Positions 1 to 7,584 of a DNA stretch of 64,000 nucleotides are shown piece by piece; positions within the stretch are counted from its first letter, which is position 1, and the number at the start of each line of letters is the position of its first letter. This stretch comes from Nonomuraea jiangxiensis. GTDB taxonomy: Bacteria; Actinomycetota; Actinomycetes; Streptosporangiales; Streptosporangiaceae. The stretch spans positions 26,721-90,720 of the forward strand of contig NZ_FNDJ01000040.1 in the NCBI RefSeq assembly GCF_900099965.1, given 5' to 3'. The notes under the pieces are model-generated. The model ran no database searches, was not told the origin of the DNA, and saw only the letters and a list, made by a program, of their open reading frames with translations. Both the position numbers and the translations under genes were made by a program.

Positions 1-319
1 TGCCGAGGAAGATGTTCTCGGCGATCGACAGTTGGGGGCTGAGCGCCAGCTCCTGGTGGATGATGACGATGCCGGCGTGCTCGCTGTCGCGGATGCCGCC
101 GAACTCGCACTTCTGGCCCTCGAAGGTGATCTCGCCCTCGTAGTCGCCGAACGGGTAGACCCCGGACAGCACCTTCATCAGCGTCGACTTGCCGGCGCCG
201 TTCTCGCCGCAGATGGCGTGGATCTCGCCCCGCCGGACGGTCAGATTGACGTCCTGCAGCGCCTTGACACCGGGGAACGTCTTGGTGATCCCGCTCATCC
301 GCAAGATGTGCTCGGTCAT
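1..319 (-). CDS. Sugar ABC transporter ATP-binding protein (N-terminal part, runs off the window)
   Basis: This is the amino-terminal 106 codons of a sugar-type ABC ATPase of the XylG/MmsA class, which energises uptake of a monosaccharide bound by the lipoprotein encoded just upstream. The start is ATG at 319. The reading frame begins MTEHILRMSGITKTF and carries the Walker A motif GENGAGKST near residues 36-44. A Q-loop region follows (IIHQELALSPQLS) close to the window edge. The gene lies 51 bases after the chvE-like gene on the same strand, so the two should be cotranscribed. A permease gene would be expected beyond the left edge. The carboxyl half and the second ATPase repeat are not in the window. 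Confidence 0.9.
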   Translation of the reverse strand, partial: MTEHILRMSGITKTFPGVKALQDVNLTVRRGEIHAICGENGAGKSTLMKVLSGVYPFGDYEGEITFEGQKCEFGGIRDSEHAGIVIIHQELALSPQLSIAENIFLG

Positions 320-370
320 ATGTCCCTCATTCAGAGAGAGCCCCGGAGGCCGCGCCCCCGGGGCACACCC

Positions 371-1489
371 TTACTTGAGCTGGTCCTCGGTGTAGTAGCC
401 GCTGCCGAGGATGACGTCCTGGTAGTTGCTCTTGTCCACGATCACCGGGTCGAGCAGGTACGACGGCACGACCTTGTTGCCGTTGTCGTAGTCCTTGGTG
501 TTGTTCACCTCGGGCTTGGTGCCCTTGAGCACGGCGTCGGCCATCTTCACGGTCTGCTCGGCGAGCTTGCGGGTGTCCTTGAAGATGGTGGAGTACTGCT
601 CGCCGGCGATGATCGACTTGACCGAGGCGAGCTCGGCGTCCTGGCCGGTCACGACCGGGTACGGCTGGCCGCTGGTGCCGTAGCCGGAGCTCTTGAGCGC
701 CGACAGGATGCCGATCGACAGGCCGTCGTACGGGGACAGCACGCCGTCGACCTTGGTGTCACCGGTGTAGGTCTTGGTGAGGATGTCCTCCATGCGCTTC
801 TGCGCGGTGGCCGGGTCCCAGCGCAGGATGGCGGCGGTCTTGAAGTCGGTCTGACCGCTCTTGATCACCAGCGTGCCGTCGTCGATCTTCGGCTGCAGCA
901 CCGACATGGCGCCGTTCCAGAAGAACGTGGCGTTGTTGTCGTCGGGCGAGCCGCCGAACAGCTCGACGTTGAACGGGCCCTTCTTGCCGTCCTCGACGCC
1001 GAGGCCCTTGAGCAGCGAGGTCGCCTGCTGCACGCCGACCTTGAAGTTGTCGAAGGTGGCGTAGTAGTCGACGTTCGGGCTGTTGCGGATCAGCCGGTCG
1101 TAGGCGATGACCGGGATCTTGTTGTCCGCGGCCTGCTGCAGCTGGGAGGTGATGGCGGTGCCGTCGATGGAGGCCACGATCAGGAGCTTGGCGCCCTTGG
1201 TGATCTGGTTCTCGATCTGGTTGGCCTGCGTGGGGATGTCGTTCTCCGCGTACTGGAGGTCGACCTTGTAGCCGAGCTGCTCCAGCTGCTTCTTGACGTT
1301 GTCGCCGTCATGGATCCAGCGCTCCGACGACTTCGTGGGCATGGTGACGCCGATCAGCGCGCCGGCGTTGCCGCCGGATGCCTGTGCGGAAGCCTCGGCG
1401 TCGACCGTCTTCGTGCTCGAACCACAGGCCGTCAAGGTCGCGGCGAGAGCGATGACGGATAGCACGCCCCCGATTCGTCCCAACCTCAT
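371..1489 (-). CDS. chvE: ChvE-type multiple-sugar-binding lipoprotein
   Basis: This encodes the extracellular sugar receptor of an ABC importer, 372 residues. ATG at 1489 is chosen because AAGGAG ends five bases before it; an in-frame GTG at 1495 would overlap that Shine-Dalgarno sequence. A lipoprotein signal ends in LTAC with Cys22, so the mature protein is probably tethered to the outer face of the membrane. The body is a periplasmic-binding-protein type 1 sugar domain (IGVTMPTKSSERW, IPVIAYDRLI, TGQDAELASVK) resembling ChvE/XylF proteins that bind arabinose, xylose, galactose or glucose. The exact ligand cannot be read from sequence. It is followed by the ATPase gene and preceded by a LacI-type operator at 1599-1614, which points to control by the nearby repressor. 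Confidence 0.88.
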   Translation of the reverse strand: MRLGRIGGVLSVIALAATLTACGSSTKTVDAEASAQASGGNAGALIGVTMPTKSSERWIHDGDNVKKQLEQLGYKVDLQYAENDIPTQANQIENQITKGAKLLIVASIDGTAITSQLQQAADNKIPVIAYDRLIRNSPNVDYYATFDNFKVGVQQATSLLKGLGVEDGKKGPFNVELFGGSPDDNNATFFWNGAMSVLQPKIDDGTLVIKSGQTDFKTAAILRWDPATAQKRMEDILTKTYTGDTKVDGVLSPYDGLSIGILSALKSSGYGTSGQPYPVVTGQDAELASVKSIIAGEQYSTIFKDTRKLAEQTVKMADAVLKGTKPEVNNTKDYDNGNKVVPSYLLDPVIVDKSNYQDVILGSGYYTEDQLK

Positions 1490-1598
1490 GTGCACTCCTT
1501 GCGAAGGGGGTTGCGGCAGACGCGGTGGCTGCCGAAGGTGATGAATTCAGTCACAGAACGTGACGAATCAGAACAAAATTCGCGTTCGCTTCCGCCGA

Positions 1599-1614
1599 TT
1601 GTTATCGCTAACAA
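1599..1614. promoter_or_regulatory. LacI-type operator before chvE
   Basis: The 16-mer TTGTTATCGCTAACAA is a near-perfect palindrome centred on CG, with one mismatched pair. It lies 110 bases upstream of the chvE start and matches the operators before ytfQ, lacI and the GH51 gene. It is most likely a binding site for the LacI-family protein encoded at 6370-7389. Binding is inferred from the shared motif only. Confidence 0.72.
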
Positions 1615-1686
1615 CAACTCTGTCAACGGCGGTGCCGTGCCTCCCCTGGAATCGTTAGGCAACCTTCATGATCGACCCGTCGCAGG

Positions 1687-2670
1687 TCAGCGCCGTGAGC
1701 GGGCGGAGAAGACCCGCTGTAGAAGGATGAAGACGAACAGCAGCAATCCAATGAAGATCTTCGTCCACCAGGACGACAGCGTGCCCTCGAAACTGATGAT
1801 CGTCTGGATCAGCCCCAGCACCAGCACCCCGAGCACGGTGCCGAGCAGGAAGCCGCTACCGCCCGTGAGCAGGGTGCCGCCGATGACGACCGCCGCGATG
1901 GCGTCCAGCTCCATGCCCACCGCGTGCAGCCCGTAGCCGGAGAGCATGTAGAACGACAGCAACACCCCGCCCAGCGCCGAGCAGAACCCGCTGATCGTGT
2001 AGACGGTGATCTTCGTCCGGCCCACCGGCAGTCCCATCAGCAGCGCCGACTGCTCACTGCCGCCGGTGGCGTAGATGGAACGGCCCAGCCTGGTGTAGTG
2101 CAGCACGTAGACCGCCCCCAGCACCACCAGGGCCGCGATGAGCACGCTCGGCGAGATCCACAGGTCGGCGAACAGGTCGATCCTGTCCTGCGCGAACGCC
2201 GTGAACGTGGGGTCCTCGATCGGGATCGAGTCGGTGCCGATCGTGTAGCACAACCCCCTGGCCAGAAACATGCCCGCCAGCGTCACGACGAACGGCTGGA
2301 TGTCGAAGGCGTGCACGATGTAGCCCATCACCAGCCCCAGCCCCGACCCGATGACCAGCACCAGCGGGATCACCAGGTACGGCGGCCACCCCGGCCCCGC
2401 CATGAGACTGGCCGAGATCATCGTGGACAGCGCCACCACCGAGCCCACCGACAGGTCGATGCCCCCGGTCAGGATCACGAACGTCATCCCCACCGCCACC
2501 ACCAGCAGGAAGGCGTTGTCGATGAAGACGTTGAGGATCACCTGCCCGGAGGCGAACCCCTCGTAGCGGATCCCGCCCACCACGAACATCGCCACGAGCA
2601 GGCACCCGGTCACCAGGACCGGCAGGTACTTGGTGGGCACGCCGGTCCGGCCGAGCGTCATCGTGGTCAT
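1687..2670 (-). CDS. yjfF: Sugar ABC transporter permease, YjfF type
   Basis: This is an integral membrane permease of 327 residues in the BPD_transp_2 (branched-chain/ribose type) family. It forms half of the transmembrane channel for a furanose-type sugar importer, the other half being the permease upstream. It shows repeated hydrophobic segments and the family signature GMTFVILTGGIDLSVGSV near residues 55-75, followed by a conserved GG-rich cytoplasmic loop late in the protein. ATG at 2670 overlaps the TGA of the previous permease by four bases (ATGA), so the two are translationally coupled. It is the last gene of the ytfQRT-yjfF operon. The order and pairing of two distinct permeases is the hallmark of the E. 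coli galactofuranose system. Confidence 0.88.
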   Translation of the reverse strand: MTTMTLGRTGVPTKYLPVLVTGCLLVAMFVVGGIRYEGFASGQVILNVFIDNAFLLVVAVGMTFVILTGGIDLSVGSVVALSTMISASLMAGPGWPPYLVIPLVLVIGSGLGLVMGYIVHAFDIQPFVVTLAGMFLARGLCYTIGTDSIPIEDPTFTAFAQDRIDLFADLWISPSVLIAALVVLGAVYVLHYTRLGRSIYATGGSEQSALLMGLPVGRTKITVYTISGFCSALGGVLLSFYMLSGYGLHAVGMELDAIAAVVIGGTLLTGGSGFLLGTVLGVLVLGLIQTIISFEGTLSSWWTKIFIGLLLFVFILLQRVFSARSRR

Positions 2671-3677
2671 GTGGTCACCCGCACCCTTTCCTCGGAGGCG
2701 GCGCCGGGGAGCACCGCCCGTCTGCGCCTGCGGAACGCCTTCGCGCGGAAGGACGGCGACTGGATGAGGCAGACCGCCGTCACGACCAGCGCCTTGAACA
2801 GCAGCGTGGTCTCCGGCGGCACGCCGATCGAGTAGATCGTCGTGGTCAGGGTCTGGATGATCAGCGCGCCCAGCACGGTCCCGCCGAGCGAGAACCGGCC
2901 GCCGGACAGCGCCGTGCCGCCGATCACCACGGCCAGGATCGCGTCCAGCTCGATCCAGAGGCCAGCGTTGTTGCCGTCGGCGCTGGAGACGTTCGAGCTG
3001 ATCATGAGGCCGGCCACGCCCGCGCACAGGGCGGCGAAGGCGTAGACCATGATGATGATCCCGCGGGCCCTGATGCCCGCCAGCCGGCTCGCCTCGGCGT
3101 TGCCGCCGACCGACTCGATCAGCATGCCCAGCGCCAGCTGCCTGGTCAGGAACGCCGTGATGGCCAGCACCCCGATCACGATCAGGATGCCGAACGGCAG
3201 GGTCAGCCAGTAGCCGCCGCCGATCACCTTGTAGGCCGGGCTGTTGATGGTGATGATCTGGCCGTCGGTGATGAGCTGGGCCAGGCCGCGCCCGGCCACC
3301 ATGAGGATCAGCGTGGCGATGATCGGCTGGATGCCGATGCCCGCGACCAGGAATCCGTTCCAGGCCCCGAGCAGCAGGCTCAGCCCCAGTGCCAGCACCA
3401 CGGCCGTGAACACGCCGGCGTCCTCGCTGATCTGCAGGCACGCCAGCGCGCCCGAGATCGCCACCACCGAGCCCACCGACAGGTCGATACCGCCGGTGGC
3501 GATGACCAGCGTCATGCCCAGCGAGACCAGGATCAGTGGCGCGCCGAAGCGCAGGATGTCGATCAGGGTGCCGTACAGGTGGCCGTCGCGGACCTGGATC
3601 GAGAAGAAGTTGGGCGTGAACACGTTGACGAGCAGCAGCAGCGCCAGCACCACCGCCGGCCAGAGCAGGCGTCTCAT
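2667..3677 (-). CDS. ytfT: Sugar ABC transporter permease, YtfT type
   Basis: This is the partner permease, 336 residues, with about nine hydrophobic segments and the signature GMTLVIATGGIDLSVGSVVA near residues 55-75. The first residues MRRLLWPAVVLALLLLVN already form a membrane segment. The start is ATG at 3677, overlapping the TGA of the ATPase gene by four bases. A longer open frame upstream of this ATG is only read-through in the ATPase gene and is rejected. With YjfF it should build the heterodimeric channel. The four genes are packed without gaps, apart from the spacing after the receptor gene. Confidence 0.9.
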   Translation of the reverse strand: MRRLLWPAVVLALLLLVNVFTPNFFSIQVRDGHLYGTLIDILRFGAPLILVSLGMTLVIATGGIDLSVGSVVAISGALACLQISEDAGVFTAVVLALGLSLLLGAWNGFLVAGIGIQPIIATLILMVAGRGLAQLITDGQIITINSPAYKVIGGGYWLTLPFGILIVIGVLAITAFLTRQLALGMLIESVGGNAEASRLAGIRARGIIIMVYAFAALCAGVAGLMISSNVSSADGNNAGLWIELDAILAVVIGGTALSGGRFSLGGTVLGALIIQTLTTTIYSIGVPPETTLLFKALVVTAVCLIQSPSFRAKAFRRRRRAVLPGAASEERVRVTT

Positions 3678-5251
3678 GAGTCTCGCCCTCCGTTCGCCAT
3701 GACGTCGTCCGCCCCGCTCGCGGCCCCGTTGCCGGCGGCCCCGTTGCTCGCCCCGCCGCTCGCGATGGTCTCCAGCAGGACGTCCGTGGTGAGCCGGTCG
3801 TCGTTCGGCAACTCGGCGACGAGCCGCCGGTCGCGCAGCACCCCGACCTTGTGGCTGAGCCGCAGCACCTCCTCCAGCTCGGCCGAGATGAACAGCACCG
3901 CCATGCCGCCGTCCGACAGCTCCACGACCAGGCGCTGGATCTCGGTCTTCGCGCCGACGTCGATGCCCCGGGTGGGCTCGTCCAGGATCAGCAGGCGCGG
4001 CTCCAGGATCAGCCACCTGGCCAGGACGACCTTCTGCTGGTTACCGCCGCTGAGGTTGCCCACCAGGAGCTCGGGGTTGGGCGGGTTGATCTTGAGGGCT
4101 TTGACGTACCTGCCGACCAGCTCGTCCTGCTGCTCGCGGGGCACCGGCCTGGTCCAGCCCCGGGTGGCCTGGAGGGCCAGGATGATGTTCTCCCGCACGG
4201 TCAGGTCCGGGATGAGCCCGTCGGTCTTGCGGTTCTCCGAGCAGAAGGCGATCCGGTGGGTCATCGCCGTGCGGGGCGTGCGTAACGACGCCGGCGTGCC
4301 GCCGATCGCCAGCTCGCCCGCGCCCGCGTGGTCCGCGCCGAACAGCAGCCGGGCGATCTCCGTACGGCCGGAGCCGAGCAGCCCCGCGAGCCCGACGACC
4401 TCGCCCTCGTGGATCGTGAGCGTGAACGGCTCGATCGCCCCCTGCCTGCCCAGCCCGCGCGCCTCCACCAGCGGCCGGTCGAAGACCTTGGCCTCACCGT
4501 GCAGCCGTTCCAGCGCGGCCAGCTCCTGGCCGATCATCTTGGCGACCAGCTCGACCTGGGGCAGCTCGCGGGTGAGGAACTCCCCCACGAGCCGACCATT
4601 CCGAAGAATCGTCATACGATCCGAAATTTCGTAGATCTGGTCGAGAAAGTGGGAGACGAAGAGGATGGCGATGCCCTCCTCCTTGAGCCGCCGCATCACC
4701 CGGAAGAGCTGCTCGACCTCGTCCGCGTCCAGGCTGGAGGTGGGCTCGTCGAGGATCAGCACCCGGGCGTCGATGTCGATCGCCCGCGCGATGGCCACCA
4801 TCTGCTGAATGGCCAGCGAGTACGACGACAGCGGCGCGGACACGTCCAGGCTCAGCTCCAGCCGCGACAGCAGCTCGGCCGCCCTGGCCCGCATCCGCTT
4901 CCAGTCGATGCGCCCCCGGCGGCGCGGCTCCCGGCCGATGCAGACGTTCTCGGCGACCGAGAGGTTCGTGCAGAGGTTGACCTCCTGATAGACCGTGCTG
5001 ATGCCGCCCTGCTGCGCCTCCAGCGGGGTGCCGAAGGCCACGGCCCGCCCGTCGAGCTCGATGGTGCCCGCGTCGGCCGGGTAGACGCCGGTGAGCACCT
5101 TGATCAGGGTGGACTTGCCCGCGCCGTTCTCCCCCATGAGCGCGTGCACCTCGCCGGGCAGCAGCCGCAGGTCCACGCCGTCCAGGGCTTTCACGCCCGG
5201 AAACTGCTTGCCGATCCCGCTCATCGTCAGGACAGGCGCGGGAAGAGCCAT
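3674..5251 (-). CDS. ytfR: Sugar ABC transporter ATPase, YtfR type (two nucleotide-binding domains)
   Basis: This is a double ABC ATPase of 525 residues that hydrolyses ATP to drive the YtfT-YjfF channel from the cytoplasm. The first domain has Walker A GENGAGKST near residue 38 and a Walker B ILDEPTSSLD near 165. The second has a degenerate P-loop GLLGSGRTE around 290, then the signature LSGGNQQKVVLARW and Walker B ILDEPTRGIDVG near 410-435. This asymmetry is normal for the ribose/galactose ATPase family. ATG at 5251 follows a purine-rich stretch (AGGAAAGAGG); an upstream in-frame extension to 5305 lacks such a site. The tail, after about residue 500, is a Gly/Ala/Asn-rich low-complexity run. 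Confidence 0.9.
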   Translation of the reverse strand: MALPAPVLTMSGIGKQFPGVKALDGVDLRLLPGEVHALMGENGAGKSTLIKVLTGVYPADAGTIELDGRAVAFGTPLEAQQGGISTVYQEVNLCTNLSVAENVCIGREPRRRGRIDWKRMRARAAELLSRLELSLDVSAPLSSYSLAIQQMVAIARAIDIDARVLILDEPTSSLDADEVEQLFRVMRRLKEEGIAILFVSHFLDQIYEISDRMTILRNGRLVGEFLTRELPQVELVAKMIGQELAALERLHGEAKVFDRPLVEARGLGRQGAIEPFTLTIHEGEVVGLAGLLGSGRTEIARLLFGADHAGAGELAIGGTPASLRTPRTAMTHRIAFCSENRKTDGLIPDLTVRENIILALQATRGWTRPVPREQQDELVGRYVKALKINPPNPELLVGNLSGGNQQKVVLARWLILEPRLLILDEPTRGIDVGAKTEIQRLVVELSDGGMAVLFISAELEEVLRLSHKVGVLRDRRLVAELPNDDRLTTDVLLETIASGGASNGAAGNGAASGADDVMANGGRDS

Positions 5252-5317
5252 TCGCCTCTTTCCTTCCGCCGCGATGCGGGCCGGCCGGGGGGCCGGCCCG
5301 ATCAAATAGGTGTCGGA

Positions 5318-6295
5318 TCAGTACTGGCGGGTGGACAGGACCTGCTTGGCCTGCTCCTGGGTGAACGTCGTCTCCTCGGTCACCACGCGGGCCGGCACCT
5401 GCTCGTTGTTGAGCACCTTCTTGGCCAGGTCCATGAGCTGCGGGCCGAGCAGCGGCGAGCACTCGACGATGTAGTTGATCTTCCCGTCGGCCAGGGCCTG
5501 CATGCCGTCCTTGACCGCGTCCACGGTGATGATCTTGATGTCCTTGCCCGGCACCTTGCCCGCGCCCTCGATGGCCTCGATCGCGCCCAGTCCCATGTCG
5601 TCATTGTGCGCGTAGAGCACGTCGATGTCCGGGTTGGACTTCAGGAAGGCCTCCATGACCTCCTTGCCCTTGGCCCGGGTGAAGTCGCCGGTCTGCGAGG
5701 CGATGATCTTGAACTTCGGGTCGGCCCCGATGACCTCCTGGAACCCGGCCTTGCGGTCGTTGGCCGGCGCCGAGCCGGTCGTGCCCTGGAGCTCGACGAT
5801 GTTCACCGGGTCGGTGGCGTCCTTGTACTCCTCCACCAGCCACTGGCCGGCCTTCTTGCCCTCCTCGACGAAGTCCGAGCCGAGGAAGGTCTTGTAGAGG
5901 GACTTGTCAGGGGAGTCCACGGCGCGGTCGGTCAGGATGACCGGGATCTTGGCGTCCTTGGCCTCCTTGAGCACCGTGTCCCAGCCCGACTCCACCACCG
6001 GCGAGAAGGCGATGATGTCCACCTTCTGCTGGATGTAGGAGCGGATGGCCTTGATCTGGTTCTCCTGCTTCTGCTGGGCGTCGGAGAACTTGAGCGTGAT
6101 GCCCGCGTTCTTGGCCGAGTCCTGCACGGACTTGGTGTTCGCGGTGCGCCAGCCGCTCTCCGCACCGACCTGGGAGAAGCCCATGGTGATCGAGCCGCCG
6201 TCACCGCCCGTGCCGCCGCCACCGCCGCTGCCGCAGGCCGCCATCGCCATCGCGGCGAGCCCCGCGACCACTAACGTCGAGATCCTCTTTAACAC
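5318..6295 (-). CDS. ytfQ: Sugar-binding lipoprotein, YtfQ type
   Basis: This is the receptor of the importer, 325 residues. A lipoprotein signal peptide ends in AMAAC with Cys21, followed by a Gly-rich tether. The mature domain is a type 1 periplasmic binding fold (GSITMGFSQVGAESGWR, IAFSPVVESGW, VPVILTDRAVD-like stretch, VLYAHNDDMGLGAIEAI) closely resembling YtfQ, which binds galactofuranose in E. coli. Adjacent to a secreted arabinofuranosidase, the ligand here could instead be arabinofuranose or arabino-oligosaccharide; that is inference. GTG at 6295 follows AGAAGGGAA. The palindrome at 6315-6330 sits between the repressor gene and this start, so expression is probably induced by the sugar. 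Confidence 0.9.
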   Translation of the reverse strand: MLKRISTLVVAGLAAMAMAACGSGGGGGTGGDGGSITMGFSQVGAESGWRTANTKSVQDSAKNAGITLKFSDAQQKQENQIKAIRSYIQQKVDIIAFSPVVESGWDTVLKEAKDAKIPVILTDRAVDSPDKSLYKTFLGSDFVEEGKKAGQWLVEEYKDATDPVNIVELQGTTGSAPANDRKAGFQEVIGADPKFKIIASQTGDFTRAKGKEVMEAFLKSNPDIDVLYAHNDDMGLGAIEAIEGAGKVPGKDIKIITVDAVKDGMQALADGKINYIVECSPLLGPQLMDLAKKVLNNEQVPARVVTEETTFTQEQAKQVLSTRQY

Positions 6296-6314
6296 GTGGG
6301 GGGTTCCCTTCTAA

Positions 6315-6330
6315 ATGTGAGCGCTAACAT
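6315..6330. promoter_or_regulatory. LacI-type operator before ytfQ
   Basis: ATGTGAGCGCTAACAT is a palindrome with one mismatched pair, centred on CG. It lies 20 bases upstream of the ytfQ GTG start and matches the other LacI-type sites in this locus. Its position would block transcription initiation or early elongation of ytfQRT-yjfF. Confidence 0.75.
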
Positions 6331-6369
6331 TCAGGGCTCGGCTCCTACCGCCTCCCCGACCACGACCCC

Positions 6370-7389
6370 CTATGCGTTCACGCGGGTCGTGCTGAGCCTG
6401 GTGACGAACCTCGGCGGGACCACGAGCCGCTCATGCTCCTGTGGGCCGCCTTGCAACTGCCGTACGAGCACCTCGATGCTGTGCCTGCCCACCGCGTCGA
6501 AGTCCTGTCTGATGGTCGTGAGCGGCGGCGAGAAGAACTCCGACTCCGGGATGTCGTCGAAACCGACCACGCTCACCTCCTCGGGCACTCTCACCCCCTG
6601 CTCGGTGAACGCCCGCAGCACGCCGAGCGCCATCTGGTCGTTGGCGACGAACACCGCGGTGACGTTCTTCATGCTCGCCAGGCTGCGTCCCGCCTCGTAT
6701 CCCGAGCGCGGGCTCCAGTCCCCGGCGAGCGGTCGCGGGGCCTCACGGCCCGCCTCCCGCAGCGCGGCCCGCCAGCCGGCCACCCGCCCTTCGGCCTCCA
6801 GCCAGTCAGAGGGGCCCCTGACGTGCCAGACGGTCTCGTGGCCGAGCGACAGCAGGTGCTCGGTGGCGAGCCGGCCGCCCTCGACCTGGTCCACGCACAC
6901 CACGGACACGCTGCCGGCCTCGCCACCTTCGACGGCGACGGTCGGCTTGCCGAGTGGCAGGTCCGCCAGCGCCTGCGCGGCCGAGCGCTGCGGCGCGACC
7001 ACGACGACGCCGTCCACGCCCTGGTCGGACAGGTAGTCCAGGGCGTCGCGGACGCCGGCCTTGTCGATGGACTTGAGGCTCACGATGCTGACGAAGTAGC
7101 CGGCCGCCCTGGCCGCCTGCTCGATGCCGTAGACGGTGCTGGCGGGGCCGTAGAGCGTGGTGTCGAAGTTGACCACACCCAGCGTCCTGGAGTGCTTGGT
7201 GACCAGGGCGCGGGCGACCAGGTTGCGGCGGTAGCCGAGCTTGTCGATCGCCTCGAGCACCCTGGTACGGGTCTCGCTGCGCACGTTCGGGTGATCGTTG
7301 AGCACCCGGGAGACCGTCTGATGCGACACGCCCGCCTCCTTGGCCACGTCGGCCATGACCGGTAGTCGCCGCCCCAGGGTTGATCCCAC
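6370..7389 (-). CDS. LacI-family transcriptional repressor of the arabinofuranoside locus
   Basis: This is a 339-residue sugar-responsive repressor. The amino-terminal helix-turn-helix is typical of LacI (MADVAKEAGVSHQTVSRVLN, with the hinge helix region ending near LGYRRNLVARAL). An effector-binding domain of the sugar-receptor fold follows (GVVNFDTTLYGPAS, VAVEGGEAGSVSVVCVD, FVANDQMALGVLRAF, VGFDDIPESEFFSPPLTTI). GTG at 7389 is preferred because AAGGAG stands seven bases before it. A longer frame to 7434 would place the start inside the operator at 7419-7434. It is divergent from the GH51 gene and immediately precedes ytfQ on the same strand. It probably controls itself, the GH51 gene and both importers. 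Confidence 0.9.
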   Translation of the reverse strand: MGSTLGRRLPVMADVAKEAGVSHQTVSRVLNDHPNVRSETRTRVLEAIDKLGYRRNLVARALVTKHSRTLGVVNFDTTLYGPASTVYGIEQAARAAGYFVSIVSLKSIDKAGVRDALDYLSDQGVDGVVVVAPQRSAAQALADLPLGKPTVAVEGGEAGSVSVVCVDQVEGGRLATEHLLSLGHETVWHVRGPSDWLEAEGRVAGWRAALREAGREAPRPLAGDWSPRSGYEAGRSLASMKNVTAVFVANDQMALGVLRAFTEQGVRVPEEVSVVGFDDIPESEFFSPPLTTIRQDFDAVGRHSIEVLVRQLQGGPQEHERLVVPPRFVTRLSTTRVNA

Positions 7390-7418
7390 AGCCGCGCTCC
7401 TTTCTGGCTTGGCCCTGA

Positions 7419-7434
7419 CTGTGAACGTTAACAA
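7419..7434. promoter_or_regulatory. LacI-type operator before lacI (autoregulatory)
   Basis: CTGTGAACGTTAACAA carries the GTTAAC-containing half-site and CG centre shared by the other operators, with two mismatches in the left arm. It lies 30 bases upstream of the lacI GTG start, so the repressor probably limits its own synthesis. Confidence 0.6.
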
Positions 7435-7485
7435 AGGGTCCCGTCAAGGGCCCGCCAGATTACGGTCGGGTTACACGGACCCCCC

Positions 7486-7515
7486 TTGACGAGGGCGTTG
7501 AGCAGTCCTTACCTT
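7486..7515 (+). promoter_or_regulatory. Predicted housekeeping promoter of the GH51 gene
   Basis: A -35-like TTGACG (7486-7491) and a -10-like TACCTT (7510-7515) are separated by 18 bases. Transcription would start near 7522, just before the double operator at 7530-7563, and the gene starts at 7585. The fit to sigma-70 type consensus is good but is inferred by eye. Confidence 0.5.
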
Positions 7516-7529
7516 GTCGCCGATCGGAG

Positions 7530-7563
7530 TTGTTAACGCTCACTCTTTTGTTAACGCTAACAA
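7530..7563. promoter_or_regulatory. Double LacI-type operator before the GH51 gene
   Basis: Two sites with centres 18 bases apart: TTGTTAACGCTCACTC (7530-7545) and TTGTTAACGCTAACAA (7548-7563), the latter with only one mismatched pair. They lie between the predicted promoter and the ribosome binding site GAGGAG (7569-7574). Repressor bound here would act as a roadblock to transcription of the secreted arabinofuranosidase. Confidence 0.78.
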
Positions 7564-7584
7564 CCCTTGAGGAGCCCCCCACTC

